Shown piece after piece: positions 46,085 through 55,097 of a stretch of DNA of 64,000 nt. The stretch is taken from contig OZ220748.1 of NCBI GenBank assembly GCA_965117035.1, positions 1,550,001-1,614,000 of the forward strand, written 5' to 3'. This stretch comes from CAZENU01 sp965117035 (lineage in GTDB: Bacteria > Chloroflexota > Dehalococcoidia > Lucifugimonadales > CAZENU01). Positions within the stretch are counted from its first letter, which is position 1. The number at the start of each line of letters is the position of its first letter. Below the pieces are notes generated by a model that ran no database searches, had not been told where the DNA came from, and worked only from the letters and a program-made list of their open reading frames with translations. The position numbers and the translations under genes were made by a program.

Positions 46085-47178
46085 CATTGGAGCTGCCAGA
46101 CTGGGTCACCTTCCCCGAGGACGACTGGGTGCGGATCACGCCCGCCGAGGCGGGGCTCGACCCCGAGAGGTTCGACGCGTTCATCGGCGGGCTGGATGTC
46201 CGGGGGACCGAGTTCGGGGGCGAGGACCACTCCGGGAACAGGTGGGGCGCGGTGCTGACCCGGGGCGGCTACCTGGTGCACGAGTGGGGCGACCGGAACT
46301 TCAGGTTCCAGACGGCGTCCGTGGGCAAGGCGTTCTCGTGGGCGCTGATCGGGTTCGCCGTGGAGGACGGACTGCTCGACCCGGACGAGCCGATCAACAG
46401 GAGCTGGACGGGCGAGGGGCTGCTGTCGCATCCGCACAAGTACCTGGACAGGGGCCGCCACCAGGAGCTGACGTGGAGGCACCTCATCGGGCCGAAGGGC
46501 GGGCTGGAGCACTTCGGCGGCTTCGCCATCGAGCTCGGCCTGCACTGGAGCAAGCGGATTACGGGCGTGCGGGACGTCACGCCGGGCCTGCCCGACTGGG
46601 TGAAGTGGACCGGCGACCCGTACTACGACCTGTACTCTCACGCCGAGCCCGGCAGCGTCGGCCTCTACTCCAGCGGCGGGTTCTGGCGGCTGTCGCAGGC
46701 GCTGACGGCGGTGTGGGGACGCGACCTGAAGGACGTGCTGGACGAGCGGCTGTTCGGCAGGATCGGGATTCCTCCCGAGCGGTGGGACTGGCTGTCGGGC
46801 GGGTACGTCAAGGACCGGAAGCACTTCTACCCGGCCATCCCGGACTCCTATACTTACCTGGACCCGCCCTACGAGATCGACGGCAACGTGGTGCGGAGCG
46901 GGCCTGGATGGGTCGTCATCAGCGCGTCAGACCTGGCGAGGTTCGGCCACCTGAACGCGACGCGGGGAGTCTGGAAGGGCGAGCGTGTCGTCGACCCGTC
47001 GTGGCTGCGGGGCCACAGCGGCGGCAACGCGTCGGGCGCCAGCGGGGAGTCGGAGCACTACACGGCGATGGGCGTGGTGACCGCCGAGGGCTTCGACCAT
47101 CCGCACGCGACGGCGACGACGAGCCTGCTGCCGGAGGACGTGTTCGTCGGGCCGGTGGGGATAGTGCATAGTGGTTAG
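46081..47178 (+). CDS. Serine hydrolase of the class C beta-lactamase/esterase fold
   Basis: A 365-residue protein. The SxxK motif is in TASVGKAFSWAL and a likely YxS/N motif is in VGLYSSGGFWRLSQAL; both are hallmarks of the beta-lactamase-like serine hydrolases (penicillin-binding and esterase enzymes). There is no signal peptide, which favours an intracellular esterase or amidase. It overlaps the alcohol dehydrogenase by 4 bases. The last codons run into a low-complexity gap (VGIVHSG), so the natural C-terminus may have been altered. Confidence 0.78.
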   Translation: MTLELPDWVTFPEDDWVRITPAEAGLDPERFDAFIGGLDVRGTEFGGEDHSGNRWGAVLTRGGYLVHEWGDRNFRFQTASVGKAFSWALIGFAVEDGLLDPDEPINRSWTGEGLLSHPHKYLDRGRHQELTWRHLIGPKGGLEHFGGFAIELGLHWSKRITGVRDVTPGLPDWVKWTGDPYYDLYSHAEPGSVGLYSSGGFWRLSQALTAVWGRDLKDVLDERLFGRIGIPPERWDWLSGGYVKDRKHFYPAIPDSYTYLDPPYEIDGNVVRSGPGWVVISASDLARFGHLNATRGVWKGERVVDPSWLRGHSGGNASGASGESEHYTAMGVVTAEGFDHPHATATTSLLPEDVFVGPVGIVHSG

Positions 47179-47375
47179 TGGCTAGTGGATAGTTGGGGAG
47201 TGGGGGGCGGTCGATTTCGTGTGAAGCGTACCGTTGTGTTCCAGAGTGTTCCGTTCCTATCTGGGCAGTGGAACACTTTGCCGAAAACGGGACACCGGGT
47301 GTTCCACGTCCCGTATCTGGAGCGGAACAGGGCGGGACAAAATGGAACAGGGGTGTTCCATAGTGGTTAGTTGGG
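47167..47375. repeat. Short-repeat cluster with GTGTTCC/GGAACAC units
   Basis: The motif TGTTCC or its complement occurs repeatedly between 47238 and 47360, including a perfect 8-bp hairpin ATGGAACA-GGGG-TGTTCCAT at 47342-47361. The block is bounded by direct repeats of CATAGTGGTTAGT (near 47168 and 47359). This is the first part of a gene-free stretch of about 1060 bases (47179-48240). Confidence 0.5.
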
Positions 47376-47466
47376 GCGTTCGGTGTCTTTGCCACCGGGA
47401 AATAGTAGCACGGATGTGCTTGCGTGTCCAGCGGCTGTTCACGCTCGTGGCTGGCCGGAGTCGTCG

Positions 47467-47598
47467 AGGCGGAACGTCTGAACCGGGATTTGTGGGATTC
47501 TGATGATCGGGATGATTGGGGCTGAGCCTCGCCAGCACTTCATGGCGGCCCCTCGATACACCCCGACGAAGCGTCGGGGGACTTGGGGCGAACGGGTC
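47467..47598. repeat. Second copy of the 132-bp dispersed repeat
   Basis: It aligns base for base in length with 41161-41292: it starts AGGCGGAACGTCTGAAC, includes GGGATTCTGATGATC and the palindrome CCCCGACG-AAG-CGTCGGGG, and ends GGCGAACGGGTC. This copy has no IS66-like tips. Confidence 0.75.
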
Positions 47599-47820
47599 GG
47601 GCGGGGACGGGCCCCTGGATTTCCGCCTTCGGGGACCCTTGCGCGACTCCTCGCGCGGGAGCGTGACAGGGGCGGCCATCCGTCGATTGCGTAGCTGGGA
47701 CCCCCCGACCCCTGGGTTCCCGCCTTCGGAGACCTTTGCGTAACTCCACCTGTGGGTAACAGGTGTGGCGTCGATGCGTCGTTTTGGTATCTGGAAGTCC
47801 CCGCCCTTGGGTTCCCGCCT

Positions 47821-48097
47821 GCGCGGGAATGACGGTTGTGCGAGGGTCTCCCCCGTCTCCACGGGGGCGGGCTCTGCGCGGGAATGACGGTTATGCAAGG
47901 GTCTCCCCCCGTCTCCACGGGGGCGGGCTCTGCGCGGGAATGACGGTTATGCAAGGGTCTCCCCCCGTCTCCACGGGGGCGGGCTCTGCGCGGGAATGAC
48001 GGTTGTGCGAGGGTCTCCCCCGTCTCCACGGGGGCGGGCTCTGCGCGGGAATGACGGTTGTGCGAGGGTCTCCCCCGTCTCCACGGGGGCGGGGCCT
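47821..48097. repeat. Five-copy tandem repeat (55-56 bp units)
   Basis: Units start at 47821, 47876, 47932, 47988 and 48043 and are almost identical. The two middle units have one extra C and read TTATGCAAGG where the others read TTGTGCGAGG. Each unit contains GCGCGGGAATGACGG, part of the dispersed repeat, and a 7-bp hairpin CCCCCGT-CTCC-ACGGGGG. There are no variable spacers, so it is a minisatellite grown from the dispersed element. Confidence 0.85.
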
Positions 48098-48240
48098 ACG
48101 CGGGCTCGGCTATGAACAGTGGGATTGCGCGCCGCGGCGGCCCCTGCACCCCAGCCCCCGTATCGCAGTACGGGGCGGGCTCTCTCCCGTCGAGGGCGAG
48201 GGGTAATGCGAGGCCACCCGTCCGCGCGTCGTCCCAGGCC

Positions 48241-48675
48241 TTACGCGGGTTCGGCGACGAACAGGGGGATGGTGCGCGGCGTCTTCTGCTGGTAGTCGGC
48301 GTAGGGTGGGAACGCCTCGACCGCGATGTCCCATAGCCGGGCGCGCTCGTCGGCGTCCTCGACCTCGCGGACCCGCATGTCGTAGACGTCGGTGCGGTCG
48401 CGGACCTCGACGTCGGCGTTGGCCCGGAGGTTGTACACCCACACGGGGTTCTCGGGCGCGCCGCCCTTCGAGCCGACCAGAATGTAGCTGCTGCCGTCCT
48501 TCACCCGCATGAGCGGCGTCTTGCGAATCGCGCCGGTGCGGTTCCCGGTGTTCGTCACGATGATGACGGGCATCCCGGTGTCGCGCAGGGTCGTCCCCTC
48601 CGTGCCCCCGCTGCTCTCGTACAGATCCACCTGCTCGCGGACCCACGATGACGGCGACGGTATGTACTCGGCCAT
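48241..48675 (-). CDS. Deazaflavin (F420)-dependent nitroreductase-family protein
   Basis: A 144-residue Ddn-like protein with the split beta-barrel signature VIIVTNTGNRTGAIRKTPLM, then YILVGSKGGAPENPVWVYNL, typical of F420H2-dependent quinone and nitro reductases. The start at 48675 has AAGGAG 8 bases upstream. Together with the two luciferase-like genes at 55098-56845 it points to an F420-using cell. Confidence 0.87.
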   Translation of the reverse strand: MAEYIPSPSSWVREQVDLYESSGGTEGTTLRDTGMPVIIVTNTGNRTGAIRKTPLMRVKDGSSYILVGSKGGAPENPVWVYNLRANADVEVRDRTDVYDMRVREVEDADERARLWDIAVEAFPPYADYQQKTPRTIPLFVAEPA

Positions 48676-48770
48676 TGTTCGCTCCTTGCCTTCCGGTCGC
48701 CGGCGGCCGGCCTCCGCAGTGCTCGAGCCGTGAGCGCCGCGACCGATCTGGACGGCCCGAGATCGAGCGG

Positions 48771-49058
48771 CTACACGCCCTCGGCGACTAACACGCTGGC
48801 GCTCGCGGCCTTCATCCGGATCTCCTTGATTTCGGTGTATTCGGGTGAGGTCAGCCAAGCCTTCGCCTTGTCGACGCTGTCGAACTCGATAACGACGATG
48901 CGGTCAGGCGTCCAGTCGCCGTCCATGACCTCGATCGCTCCGCCGCGCACCAGGTATCTCCCCCCGTGGGCCTCCACGGTCGCCCCAACCCGCTTGCGGA
49001 ACTCGGCGAAGAGGGCCTCGTCCTGAATGTCGTCGTGAATTATCGCGTATCCTGCCAT
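48771..49058 (-). CDS. DUF1330 protein
   Basis: A 95-residue ferredoxin-like-fold protein: MAGYAIIHDDIQDEALFAEF, then HGGRYLVRGG, DRIVVIEFDSVDKAKAWLTS and SPEYTEIKEIR are the classic DUF1330 blocks. AGGAG precedes the start at 49058. The role of the family is not known. It lies 95 bases upstream of the Ddn-like gene on the same strand. Confidence 0.85.
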   Translation of the reverse strand: MAGYAIIHDDIQDEALFAEFRKRVGATVEAHGGRYLVRGGAIEVMDGDWTPDRIVVIEFDSVDKAKAWLTSPEYTEIKEIRMKAASASVLVAEGV

Positions 49059-49122
49059 GTCGATCTCTCCTTTCTTTTCTCTTGTCTCCGGGGTGCGGCT
49101 CCCCACGTTAACACGTGGCGGG

Positions 49123-50895
49123 CTATCGCGAGCCCTCCACCCGCACCGTAACGACATCTATGCCGTGATACTTCCGGTGGCGCACCGAAGAAGCATAATG
49201 CCTCAGCAGCCAGAAGGATACCTCGTGCTCCGCCGGGACCTCCGCCTGCTCGCTCAGATGCGCCAGCCGGTCTTCGATGTTCTCATCGTCGAAGACGGCA
49301 AGGAACTCCAGCTCCACCGCCTCGCCCGGTCGGGCAACGACTATCAGGCGCGGGACCGCATCGGCCCCGTGGTCGCCACCAGCCTGGAGGAGACTCGACA
49401 GCGTCTCCTCACCCGCGGCGCGCAGCCGCTGCGTGGACGCTTCGTTCCAACCGATCCTCGACGCCAGATCGCGCAGGAACGCGTCGATCCCGGGAAGGGC
49501 CGAGGCGTCCAACGTGGTCTCCAGGCGCGTGCGCCGCGGGCTCGTCAGCTCGATGAACAGGGTCATCAGCATCGCCGCCAGGATGCCGACGGTCATGCCG
49601 TTGCCAAGCGACGCGCCCCACGTCTGGCCCAGCAGGTCGGCGAGGATGTCCTGGCTCTCCAGTCCCACTCCCATCGACAGGGCCACTCCGACGACCAGCG
49701 CCTTTCGATGGTCGAGCCCGTCCTGGACGACCATCCTCATGCCCTCCACGAAGAGAAGGCCCATGATCATCAGCAGGAAGGCTCCCATGACCGGACTGGG
49801 AATTGTCAGCAGGACGGCCGCCGCCTTGGGCAGAAACGCCAGCACCAGCAGTATGGCGCCGATCGCATACCCGACGCTGCGGGCCGCCACCCCGGTGAGG
49901 GTGACGAGCGTCACGACGGACGGCGTGTAGACTATCGTGGGCAGCGTGCCGGCGATTCCGGCCAGGAGCGTACCGAGCCCGTTGGTGTTCACCGCCGCCT
50001 GGACGAGGCGGAAGTCGGTCGCCTGAGGCGTGGTCCGTGAGACCCGCTGGATGACGACGCCGTCGCTGCTCATCTTGATGGCGACGACGAGACTGACAAT
50101 GAGGAACGCCGGGAGGAGCGTCCAGAACTCCACTCCCGGCTTCAGATCCAGTCCCGGCCACGCGGCGAAGTCCGGCACGTAGAGCCAGTGCGCATCGAGC
50201 ACCCGCTGCGGGTCGTAGAGGCCGAAGAGGGCGGCAGCCACGCACCCCGAGGCTATCCCGATGAGCGGCGCCCACAGCCGCCATATCCCCGACGCGCGCA
50301 TCGCGAGCATCACGGCAACCGCCAGCGTCGCCGCGGCGACTGCCGGACCCGCGGCCGGCGGCGCTCCCTCGGGCACCTCCGCCAGCCTCTCGATCGCGAC
50401 CGCCATGACCGTGACCGCTATCAGCATGAGCGCGGTGCCGGAGACGACCGGCGTGATGACGCGCCTCAGCAGCGGGAGCCATTGGGCCAGCGCGAACTGG
50501 ACCAGCGACGACACGACGACGAGGCTCACGAGCATGGGGAGCCCGCCCGCCGCCATTGCCAGCACGGCGACGGCGATGAAGTGGGGCCCGGCGCCGGTCA
50601 TGAGCACGTGTCCCGCTCCCAGTCTCCCGACGCGACCCGCCTGCAGCGCGGTAATGACTCCGCCGATCGCCAGCGCCGAGAATATGGCCCACGACAGGTA
50701 GTCCTCGTCCTGGCCGCCCGCCCGGACCATGATGGTCACGAACAGAACCGTGTTGGCCAGGGCAAGCACGACGCCCTGGAGGGCGACCCCGATCGACAGG
50801 AGCGGAGGGCACCGCTCGTCCGGCTCGTAGCGGATGTACTCGTTTACGCGTGCGATCTTCAGTCCCTCAGTCCGCAGTCGCTCGACCGCTGGCAA
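49123..50895 (-). CDS. NCS2-type xanthine/uracil permease fused to an ATPase-like C-terminal domain
   Basis: A 590-residue protein. Residues 1-445 hold about 12-14 hydrophobic segments with the NCS2 pattern (NTVLFVTIMVRAGG, GVITALQAGRVGRLG, TPVVSGTALMLIAV, VNTNGLGTLLAGIAGTLP). Residues 450-590 are soluble and resemble HATPase/anti-sigma-type kinase domains (LRDLASRIGWNEASTQRLRAAGEETLSSLL). The usual G-box residues of an active ATPase are not evident, so it may be regulatory. The start is TTG with no ribosome site, so the exact N-terminus is uncertain. Confidence 0.8.
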   Translation of the reverse strand: MPAVERLRTEGLKIARVNEYIRYEPDERCPPLLSIGVALQGVVLALANTVLFVTIMVRAGGQDEDYLSWAIFSALAIGGVITALQAGRVGRLGAGHVLMTGAGPHFIAVAVLAMAAGGLPMLVSLVVVSSLVQFALAQWLPLLRRVITPVVSGTALMLIAVTVMAVAIERLAEVPEGAPPAAGPAVAAATLAVAVMLAMRASGIWRLWAPLIGIASGCVAAALFGLYDPQRVLDAHWLYVPDFAAWPGLDLKPGVEFWTLLPAFLIVSLVVAIKMSSDGVVIQRVSRTTPQATDFRLVQAAVNTNGLGTLLAGIAGTLPTIVYTPSVVTLVTLTGVAARSVGYAIGAILLVLAFLPKAAAVLLTIPSPVMGAFLLMIMGLLFVEGMRMVVQDGLDHRKALVVGVALSMGVGLESQDILADLLGQTWGASLGNGMTVGILAAMLMTLFIELTSPRRTRLETTLDASALPGIDAFLRDLASRIGWNEASTQRLRAAGEETLSSLLQAGGDHGADAVPRLIVVARPGEAVELEFLAVFDDENIEDRLAHLSEQAEVPAEHEVSFWLLRHYASSVRHRKYHGIDVVTVRVEGSR

Positions 50896-51046
50896 CTATG
50901 GTGAACGCGGCGCATCTTCCGAACCGGGGACTCTTCGTCGGCGCTCATACCTGCGCCTGCTCCGTTCAGGTTATCCGGTCCCGGTCGATGGTGATTCGGC
51001 GCGCCCATAGTCTACGATGGGACAAACCGATTTGGGAGACCCCACG

Positions 51047-51901
51047 ATGACCACTTCAGACCAACACCGGGCCGGAGGCGCTGCCGGGGGGACCGCGCTG
51101 GTCACCGGCGCCTCGGCCGGCATAGGCAGGGCCACGGTCGAGCGGCTGCTGGAGGAAGACTACCACGTCTATGCCGCGGCGCGACGGGTCGACCGGATGC
51201 GGGACCTCGAAGAGCTCGGCGCCGTCGCGCTCGAGATGGACGTGACCCGGGAGGAGGACGTCGTCGCCGGGGTGGAGCGGATCGACGCGGAGCGAGGGGG
51301 AGTCGACGTCCTGGTCAACAACGCGGGCTTCGGGCTGTACGGGGCGGTGGAGGACATCCCGCTCGACGACGCGCGGTACCAGTTCGAGGTCAACCTGTTC
51401 GGGGCGGCGAGGCTGACCCAGCTCGTGCTCCCCCGGATGCGGGAGCGGGGCGCGGGGAAGATCGTGAACATCTCGTCGGTCGGCGGGAAGATCTACACGC
51501 CGCTGGGGTCGTGGTACTACTCCACGAAGCACGCGCTCGAAGGATGGTCGGACGCCCTGAGGTGGGAGCTGAGACACTTCGGCATCGACGTCATCGTCGT
51601 CGAGCCGGGGCTGATCCGCACCGAGTTCGGCGACGTCATGCGCGGGCCCATGGTGAAGTACTCGGGCAACTCCGCCTACGGCGGCATCGTCAGGAGGCTG
51701 ACGGACAGGACGCCGAGCCACGACCGCGGGTCGCCGCCGTCCGTCATCGCCGACACCGTCCTCAAGGCGGTGCGGGCCAGGCGGCCCAGGACGCGCTACG
51801 TCTCCGGCCAGTATGCGAGACTGGCGCTCCTGTTACGCACCCTGACCAGCGACCGGATGTACGACCGGCTCATGGACGTGATGGCGGCTCCGAGGACGTG
51901 A
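51047..51901 (+). CDS. Short-chain dehydrogenase/reductase
   Basis: A 284-residue classical-to-extended SDR. The cofactor motif is TGASAGIG, then VLVNNAGFGLYG, catalytic serine in VNISSVGGKI, and YxxxK in WYYSTKHALEGW. AARRVDR after the second strand carries arginines, favouring NADPH. The start at 51047 follows GGGAG. It sits alone between the divergent permease and a convergent MFS gene. Substrate unknown. Confidence 0.88.
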   Translation: MTTSDQHRAGGAAGGTALVTGASAGIGRATVERLLEEDYHVYAAARRVDRMRDLEELGAVALEMDVTREEDVVAGVERIDAERGGVDVLVNNAGFGLYGAVEDIPLDDARYQFEVNLFGAARLTQLVLPRMRERGAGKIVNISSVGGKIYTPLGSWYYSTKHALEGWSDALRWELRHFGIDVIVVEPGLIRTEFGDVMRGPMVKYSGNSAYGGIVRRLTDRTPSHDRGSPPSVIADTVLKAVRARRPRTRYVSGQYARLALLLRTLTSDRMYDRLMDVMAAPRT

Positions 51902-52018
51902 GGGGCGGGGATCTCCGGAGGGCGGGCGGCGCCCACATGTCCAAGCGGACCTCGAGATGAGGTTCGAGTCTCGTATTGGTGGATCCGAGGACGCTCGACT
52001 CCGAATTGGGCGTCCGCG

Positions 52019-53272
52019 CTAGTCGTCCGTCGGCTCCGGGAGATCGCGGAGGGACCAGACGGGTGTGACCAGCAGCCAGATCACAGCCGCTATCTCGCCG
52101 CCGGCCGAGAGAAACATGGTTGGACGTATGCCGATGGTCTCCCCCAGTACGCCACCCATCAGAGCACCTACCGGCACGAGCCCCACCTGCAACGCGTTCA
52201 TGACTCCGTTCATTCGACCTTGCAGTCGCAGCGGCGTTGCCGCCTGCCTCAGGCTGACCTGGCTGACGCTATAGATGGCGACGCCGATTCCGAAGAAGAA
52301 CATAGCCGCGGTGAGGAAGATGACCACGCCTGTGAACGGCCCTCCGATGAGCGGCGTCGCAAGGTCGCTCAGCCCCGCCATGACAACGCCTGCGACTATG
52401 GTGCGGCCAGTCCCAGCCCAGCGAATGACTCGGTCCGCCACCGAAGCCCCCATTAGAGAGCCTATGCTGGAGACTGAGATCATCAGGGTCAAAGAGAGCG
52501 GGTCCACTTCGAGTCTCTTCGTTATGTACAGGAACCACCCGACCTCAAACATCGCGTTGAAGATGGCGAGTCCGCCGGCCACGCCGGCAATGGCAAGCAG
52601 GACGCTGTTGCGCCCAATCAGACTCAGTCCCTGGCGGGCCTCGTCGATCAGGCCCCCGCGCCTCGGAGATGTCTCCGGTCGAGGTTCCGGAGCCCGAATG
52701 GTCCAGATCGACAGCGCCGCCATTACGGCGGTCGCTGCGTCGGCAATCAGGGCGGCGGGAGCGGTGAACAGGCGGGTCAGTACTCCCGCCGCGCCGGGGC
52801 CGGCAACCTGTGACGCCGAGAGGCCGACCTCCAGCTTGCTGTTCGCCTCGACAAGGTCGTCCCTGCCCAGCAGCGAGGGAAGCAACGACCTGTTGGCGAC
52901 ACTGTAGAACAGGTCCAGCACTCCGACACCAAACGCAACGACGTACAGGTACTCGATGCGAAGTGCCTGGAGCGCCGCGGCGACCGGTATCGCCAGTACC
53001 AGGATCGCCCGGCCGAGGGCCGCCGCGACCATGACCGGCCGTTTTCTCCTCCGGTCGACCCAGACGCCTACACCCAATCCAAGTATGAGCGCTGGCGCAC
53101 TTCCTACCGCGGCGAGTATGCCCAGTTGGAGCGGAGTCGCGTCCAATACCAGGATCGCCGTGAGTGGAAGCGCGAGGAACCTGATCTGGGCGCCGAACGC
53201 AGAGGCCGTCCCGCTCACCCACAGTCTCAGGAAGTCAGCGTGGCGCCACAGACCGCCGGGACTAAAGCGCAT
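52019..53272 (-). CDS. MFS exporter (MFS_3/EntS-like, 12 helices)
   Basis: A 417-residue transporter with about 12 hydrophobic segments: FLRLWVSGTASAFGAQI in helix 1, GVWVDRRRKRPVMV as the loop 2-3 motif, and a later SLMGASVADRVIRW repeat. The arrangement fits the siderophore/macrolide exporter branch. Its G+C is below neighbouring genes. It ends 118 bases from the convergent SDR gene; no other gene is seen there. Confidence 0.82.
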   Translation of the reverse strand: MRFSPGGLWRHADFLRLWVSGTASAFGAQIRFLALPLTAILVLDATPLQLGILAAVGSAPALILGLGVGVWVDRRRKRPVMVAAALGRAILVLAIPVAAALQALRIEYLYVVAFGVGVLDLFYSVANRSLLPSLLGRDDLVEANSKLEVGLSASQVAGPGAAGVLTRLFTAPAALIADAATAVMAALSIWTIRAPEPRPETSPRRGGLIDEARQGLSLIGRNSVLLAIAGVAGGLAIFNAMFEVGWFLYITKRLEVDPLSLTLMISVSSIGSLMGASVADRVIRWAGTGRTIVAGVVMAGLSDLATPLIGGPFTGVVIFLTAAMFFFGIGVAIYSVSQVSLRQAATPLRLQGRMNGVMNALQVGLVPVGALMGGVLGETIGIRPTMFLSAGGEIAAVIWLLVTPVWSLRDLPEPTDD

Positions 53273-53354
53273 GCGAACCTCGTGCTGGCGCAGTGGACGC
53301 CGCCGGAACCGTCTTATCTTGAGTTACCTGATGGGCCACGTAGGACCTGGGCGT

Positions 53355-54044
53355 TCATGGAGCCTGCCCTGCACAAGGTCGTTGGCCGTTTGGCTCCGCT
53401 GGACCGTCGCGGCCCGCGAGTAGCCGCCAGCTTACAAGACACAGGCAGCCATAGAGGATCCCCTCCGCCAGACGCTGCAGCAGTCCTCGCCATTCAGCGA
53501 GCCCAGGCACCAGCGCGAACGCGTAGAGCGTGACATAGGTTGCGGCCAGGACTACCCAGCCCACCCTCTTTGCCGGCGCAAGTCTGCCGTCGAGGGACAG
53601 GAACACCAACCCCAGCGTGGTGATGAGAAGCGTGGTCGCGCCCAAGAGGTTATGGACGTCCTGGGAGAGACTGCCGGTGCTCGGACAACCCAGGTCGCAC
53701 GGCGCGAAGGCCGAGCTGGCGTAGGCTACCGGTTCGGCAACGAGCAGCCAGAAGCCTGTCTTGCCGATCCCGGTCAAGCTCGTGCGTGGAGCAACCAGCA
53801 GCAGCAGGAGGAAGCCAAGCAACCCCAGGGGAAGAAAACCCAGGTAGCCTATCTGCCAATCCCAAGCCGAGCCGACAGCGTTGAGCTCGCTTATGTACTG
53901 GCTGACGTGGCTGTATTCGACCTTTAGCGAAGCGCCCCCAAAGAGCACCAGAAGATAGAAGAAGACGAGGGCGACGACGATCCAGCGCCCGCTTCCAAGG
54001 CGATTCCAGGAGACTGCCCCACTGGGACCCGTCAACGTCGGCAT
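53355..54044 (-). CDS. DUF998 membrane protein
   Basis: A 229-residue protein with six predicted helices. The opening YSHVSQYISELNAVGS and the later FAPCDLGCPSTGSLSQDVHNLLG match the DUF998 pattern of a Ser-Glu-Leu near helix 1 and a CD-xGC-P loop before a conserved histidine. The family function is unknown. It lies 82 bases upstream of the MFS exporter on the same strand. Confidence 0.75.
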   Translation of the reverse strand: MPTLTGPSGAVSWNRLGSGRWIVVALVFFYLLVLFGGASLKVEYSHVSQYISELNAVGSAWDWQIGYLGFLPLGLLGFLLLLLVAPRTSLTGIGKTGFWLLVAEPVAYASSAFAPCDLGCPSTGSLSQDVHNLLGATTLLITTLGLVFLSLDGRLAPAKRVGWVVLAATYVTLYAFALVPGLAEWRGLLQRLAEGILYGCLCLVSWRLLAGRDGPAEPNGQRPCAGQAP

Positions 54045-54237
54045 GCCGCAACCATGTTATCCGGTCTCGACCGATCCGGGGAGTGCAAGTCGAGACCAGG
54101 ACTCTTAACCATGGCCGCTCCCAGGCGGTTATCGTCGATTGCCTATTGCAATGTCGTGCCTTTGGCGTCAGGATGTACGCCAAGAGGGACCGAACCCAAC
54201 GCGTCCCTCTCATAACATCGACCAAGGAGGTCCAGAC

Positions 54238-54918
54238 ATGGGCACAATATCCGTGAACCGGCTGGCGGGGCTGTCTCTCATTTTCGGCCCGATAATCGCC
54301 TTCGTCTTCTTTCTCATCGAGCCGGGTGGACTGCTGATCGACAGCGTCAAGGTGTCGGACTCCGTTGGCACCATAACGGCCAAGAGCGACAACGCCGTGC
54401 TGACGAACGTGACAAACATCGCGATAATCCTGGGCCTGGCCCTGATCCTCTCGGGCCTGTACGCGCTGATGCGGAACGTCACCCTGCAGGGCAACGGCAA
54501 GGCGCTGGCCCAGATGGGTTTCTTCATGGTCTTCGTCGGACTGACCGGCTGGATATTCTCCGGCGGCATCGACTTCATCCTGGCCGATGCGGAGTCCGCC
54601 GAGCAGATCAGCGGAAGCGTTCCCGTCTACTACGCCGGCTCCGCTCTCTTCTACGCGGGCGGGATCACGCTTGGGTTCGGGGGCGCCATCTTCGCGCTGG
54701 GCCTCTCCACGAGAGACGACTTCAACCAGATCGTCTCCCTGCTGGCCGCCCTCGTAAGCCTGGCCGTCATGGTCTTTTTCATATTGGCCATACTCAACAA
54801 CGACGGCCGCGACACCTTCATCACCCTGGCCCGGGGCTGCTACGTGCTGCTGGTCATCTGGTACGGGTACCTGGGATTCGGACTGATGAAGCGGCCCGAT
54901 CCCGAACTGTGGCAATAG
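54238..54918 (+). CDS. Integral membrane protein of unknown function
   Basis: A 226-residue protein with six hydrophobic helices (first GLSLIFGPIIAFVFFLIEPG, last around LLVIWYGYLGFGLM). AAGGAGG lies 7 bases before the ATG. No family is recognised. It is divergent from the DUF998 gene; the 194-base gap between them probably holds both promoters, but I cannot point to convincing boxes. Confidence 0.65.
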   Translation: MGTISVNRLAGLSLIFGPIIAFVFFLIEPGGLLIDSVKVSDSVGTITAKSDNAVLTNVTNIAIILGLALILSGLYALMRNVTLQGNGKALAQMGFFMVFVGLTGWIFSGGIDFILADAESAEQISGSVPVYYAGSALFYAGGITLGFGGAIFALGLSTRDDFNQIVSLLAALVSLAVMVFFILAILNNDGRDTFITLARGCYVLLVIWYGYLGFGLMKRPDPELWQ

Positions 54919-55097
54919 GCTGAGTCCAGGACGTGCCGGCGGCCGTCCCAGGTTCAAGGGGCGGCCGCCGCGCGCGAGCGGCTGCCAGAGCGAGTCTGAG
55001 GCCGGCACAGCTCCGGGGGCTTCGCTCCAGGACCGCGCGTGACCCGTCGGAATGGCGGATCGCCGGCGGACGCCGGCGGTGATGTATCATATCCGGC

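Noticed and set aside
47821..48097. CRISPR array
   Set aside because: The units are near-identical along their full 55-56 bp with no variable spacers, and no cas genes are near.
47763..48206. Short open frames through the tandem repeats
   Set aside because: Their translations merely repeat the repeat unit; no start signals and no similarity to proteins.
51960..51993. tRNA-like T-loop GGTTCGAGTC near a GGATC...GATCC pair
   Set aside because: The T-stem does not pair over five bases, and there is no D-loop, anticodon arm or acceptor of the right spacing.
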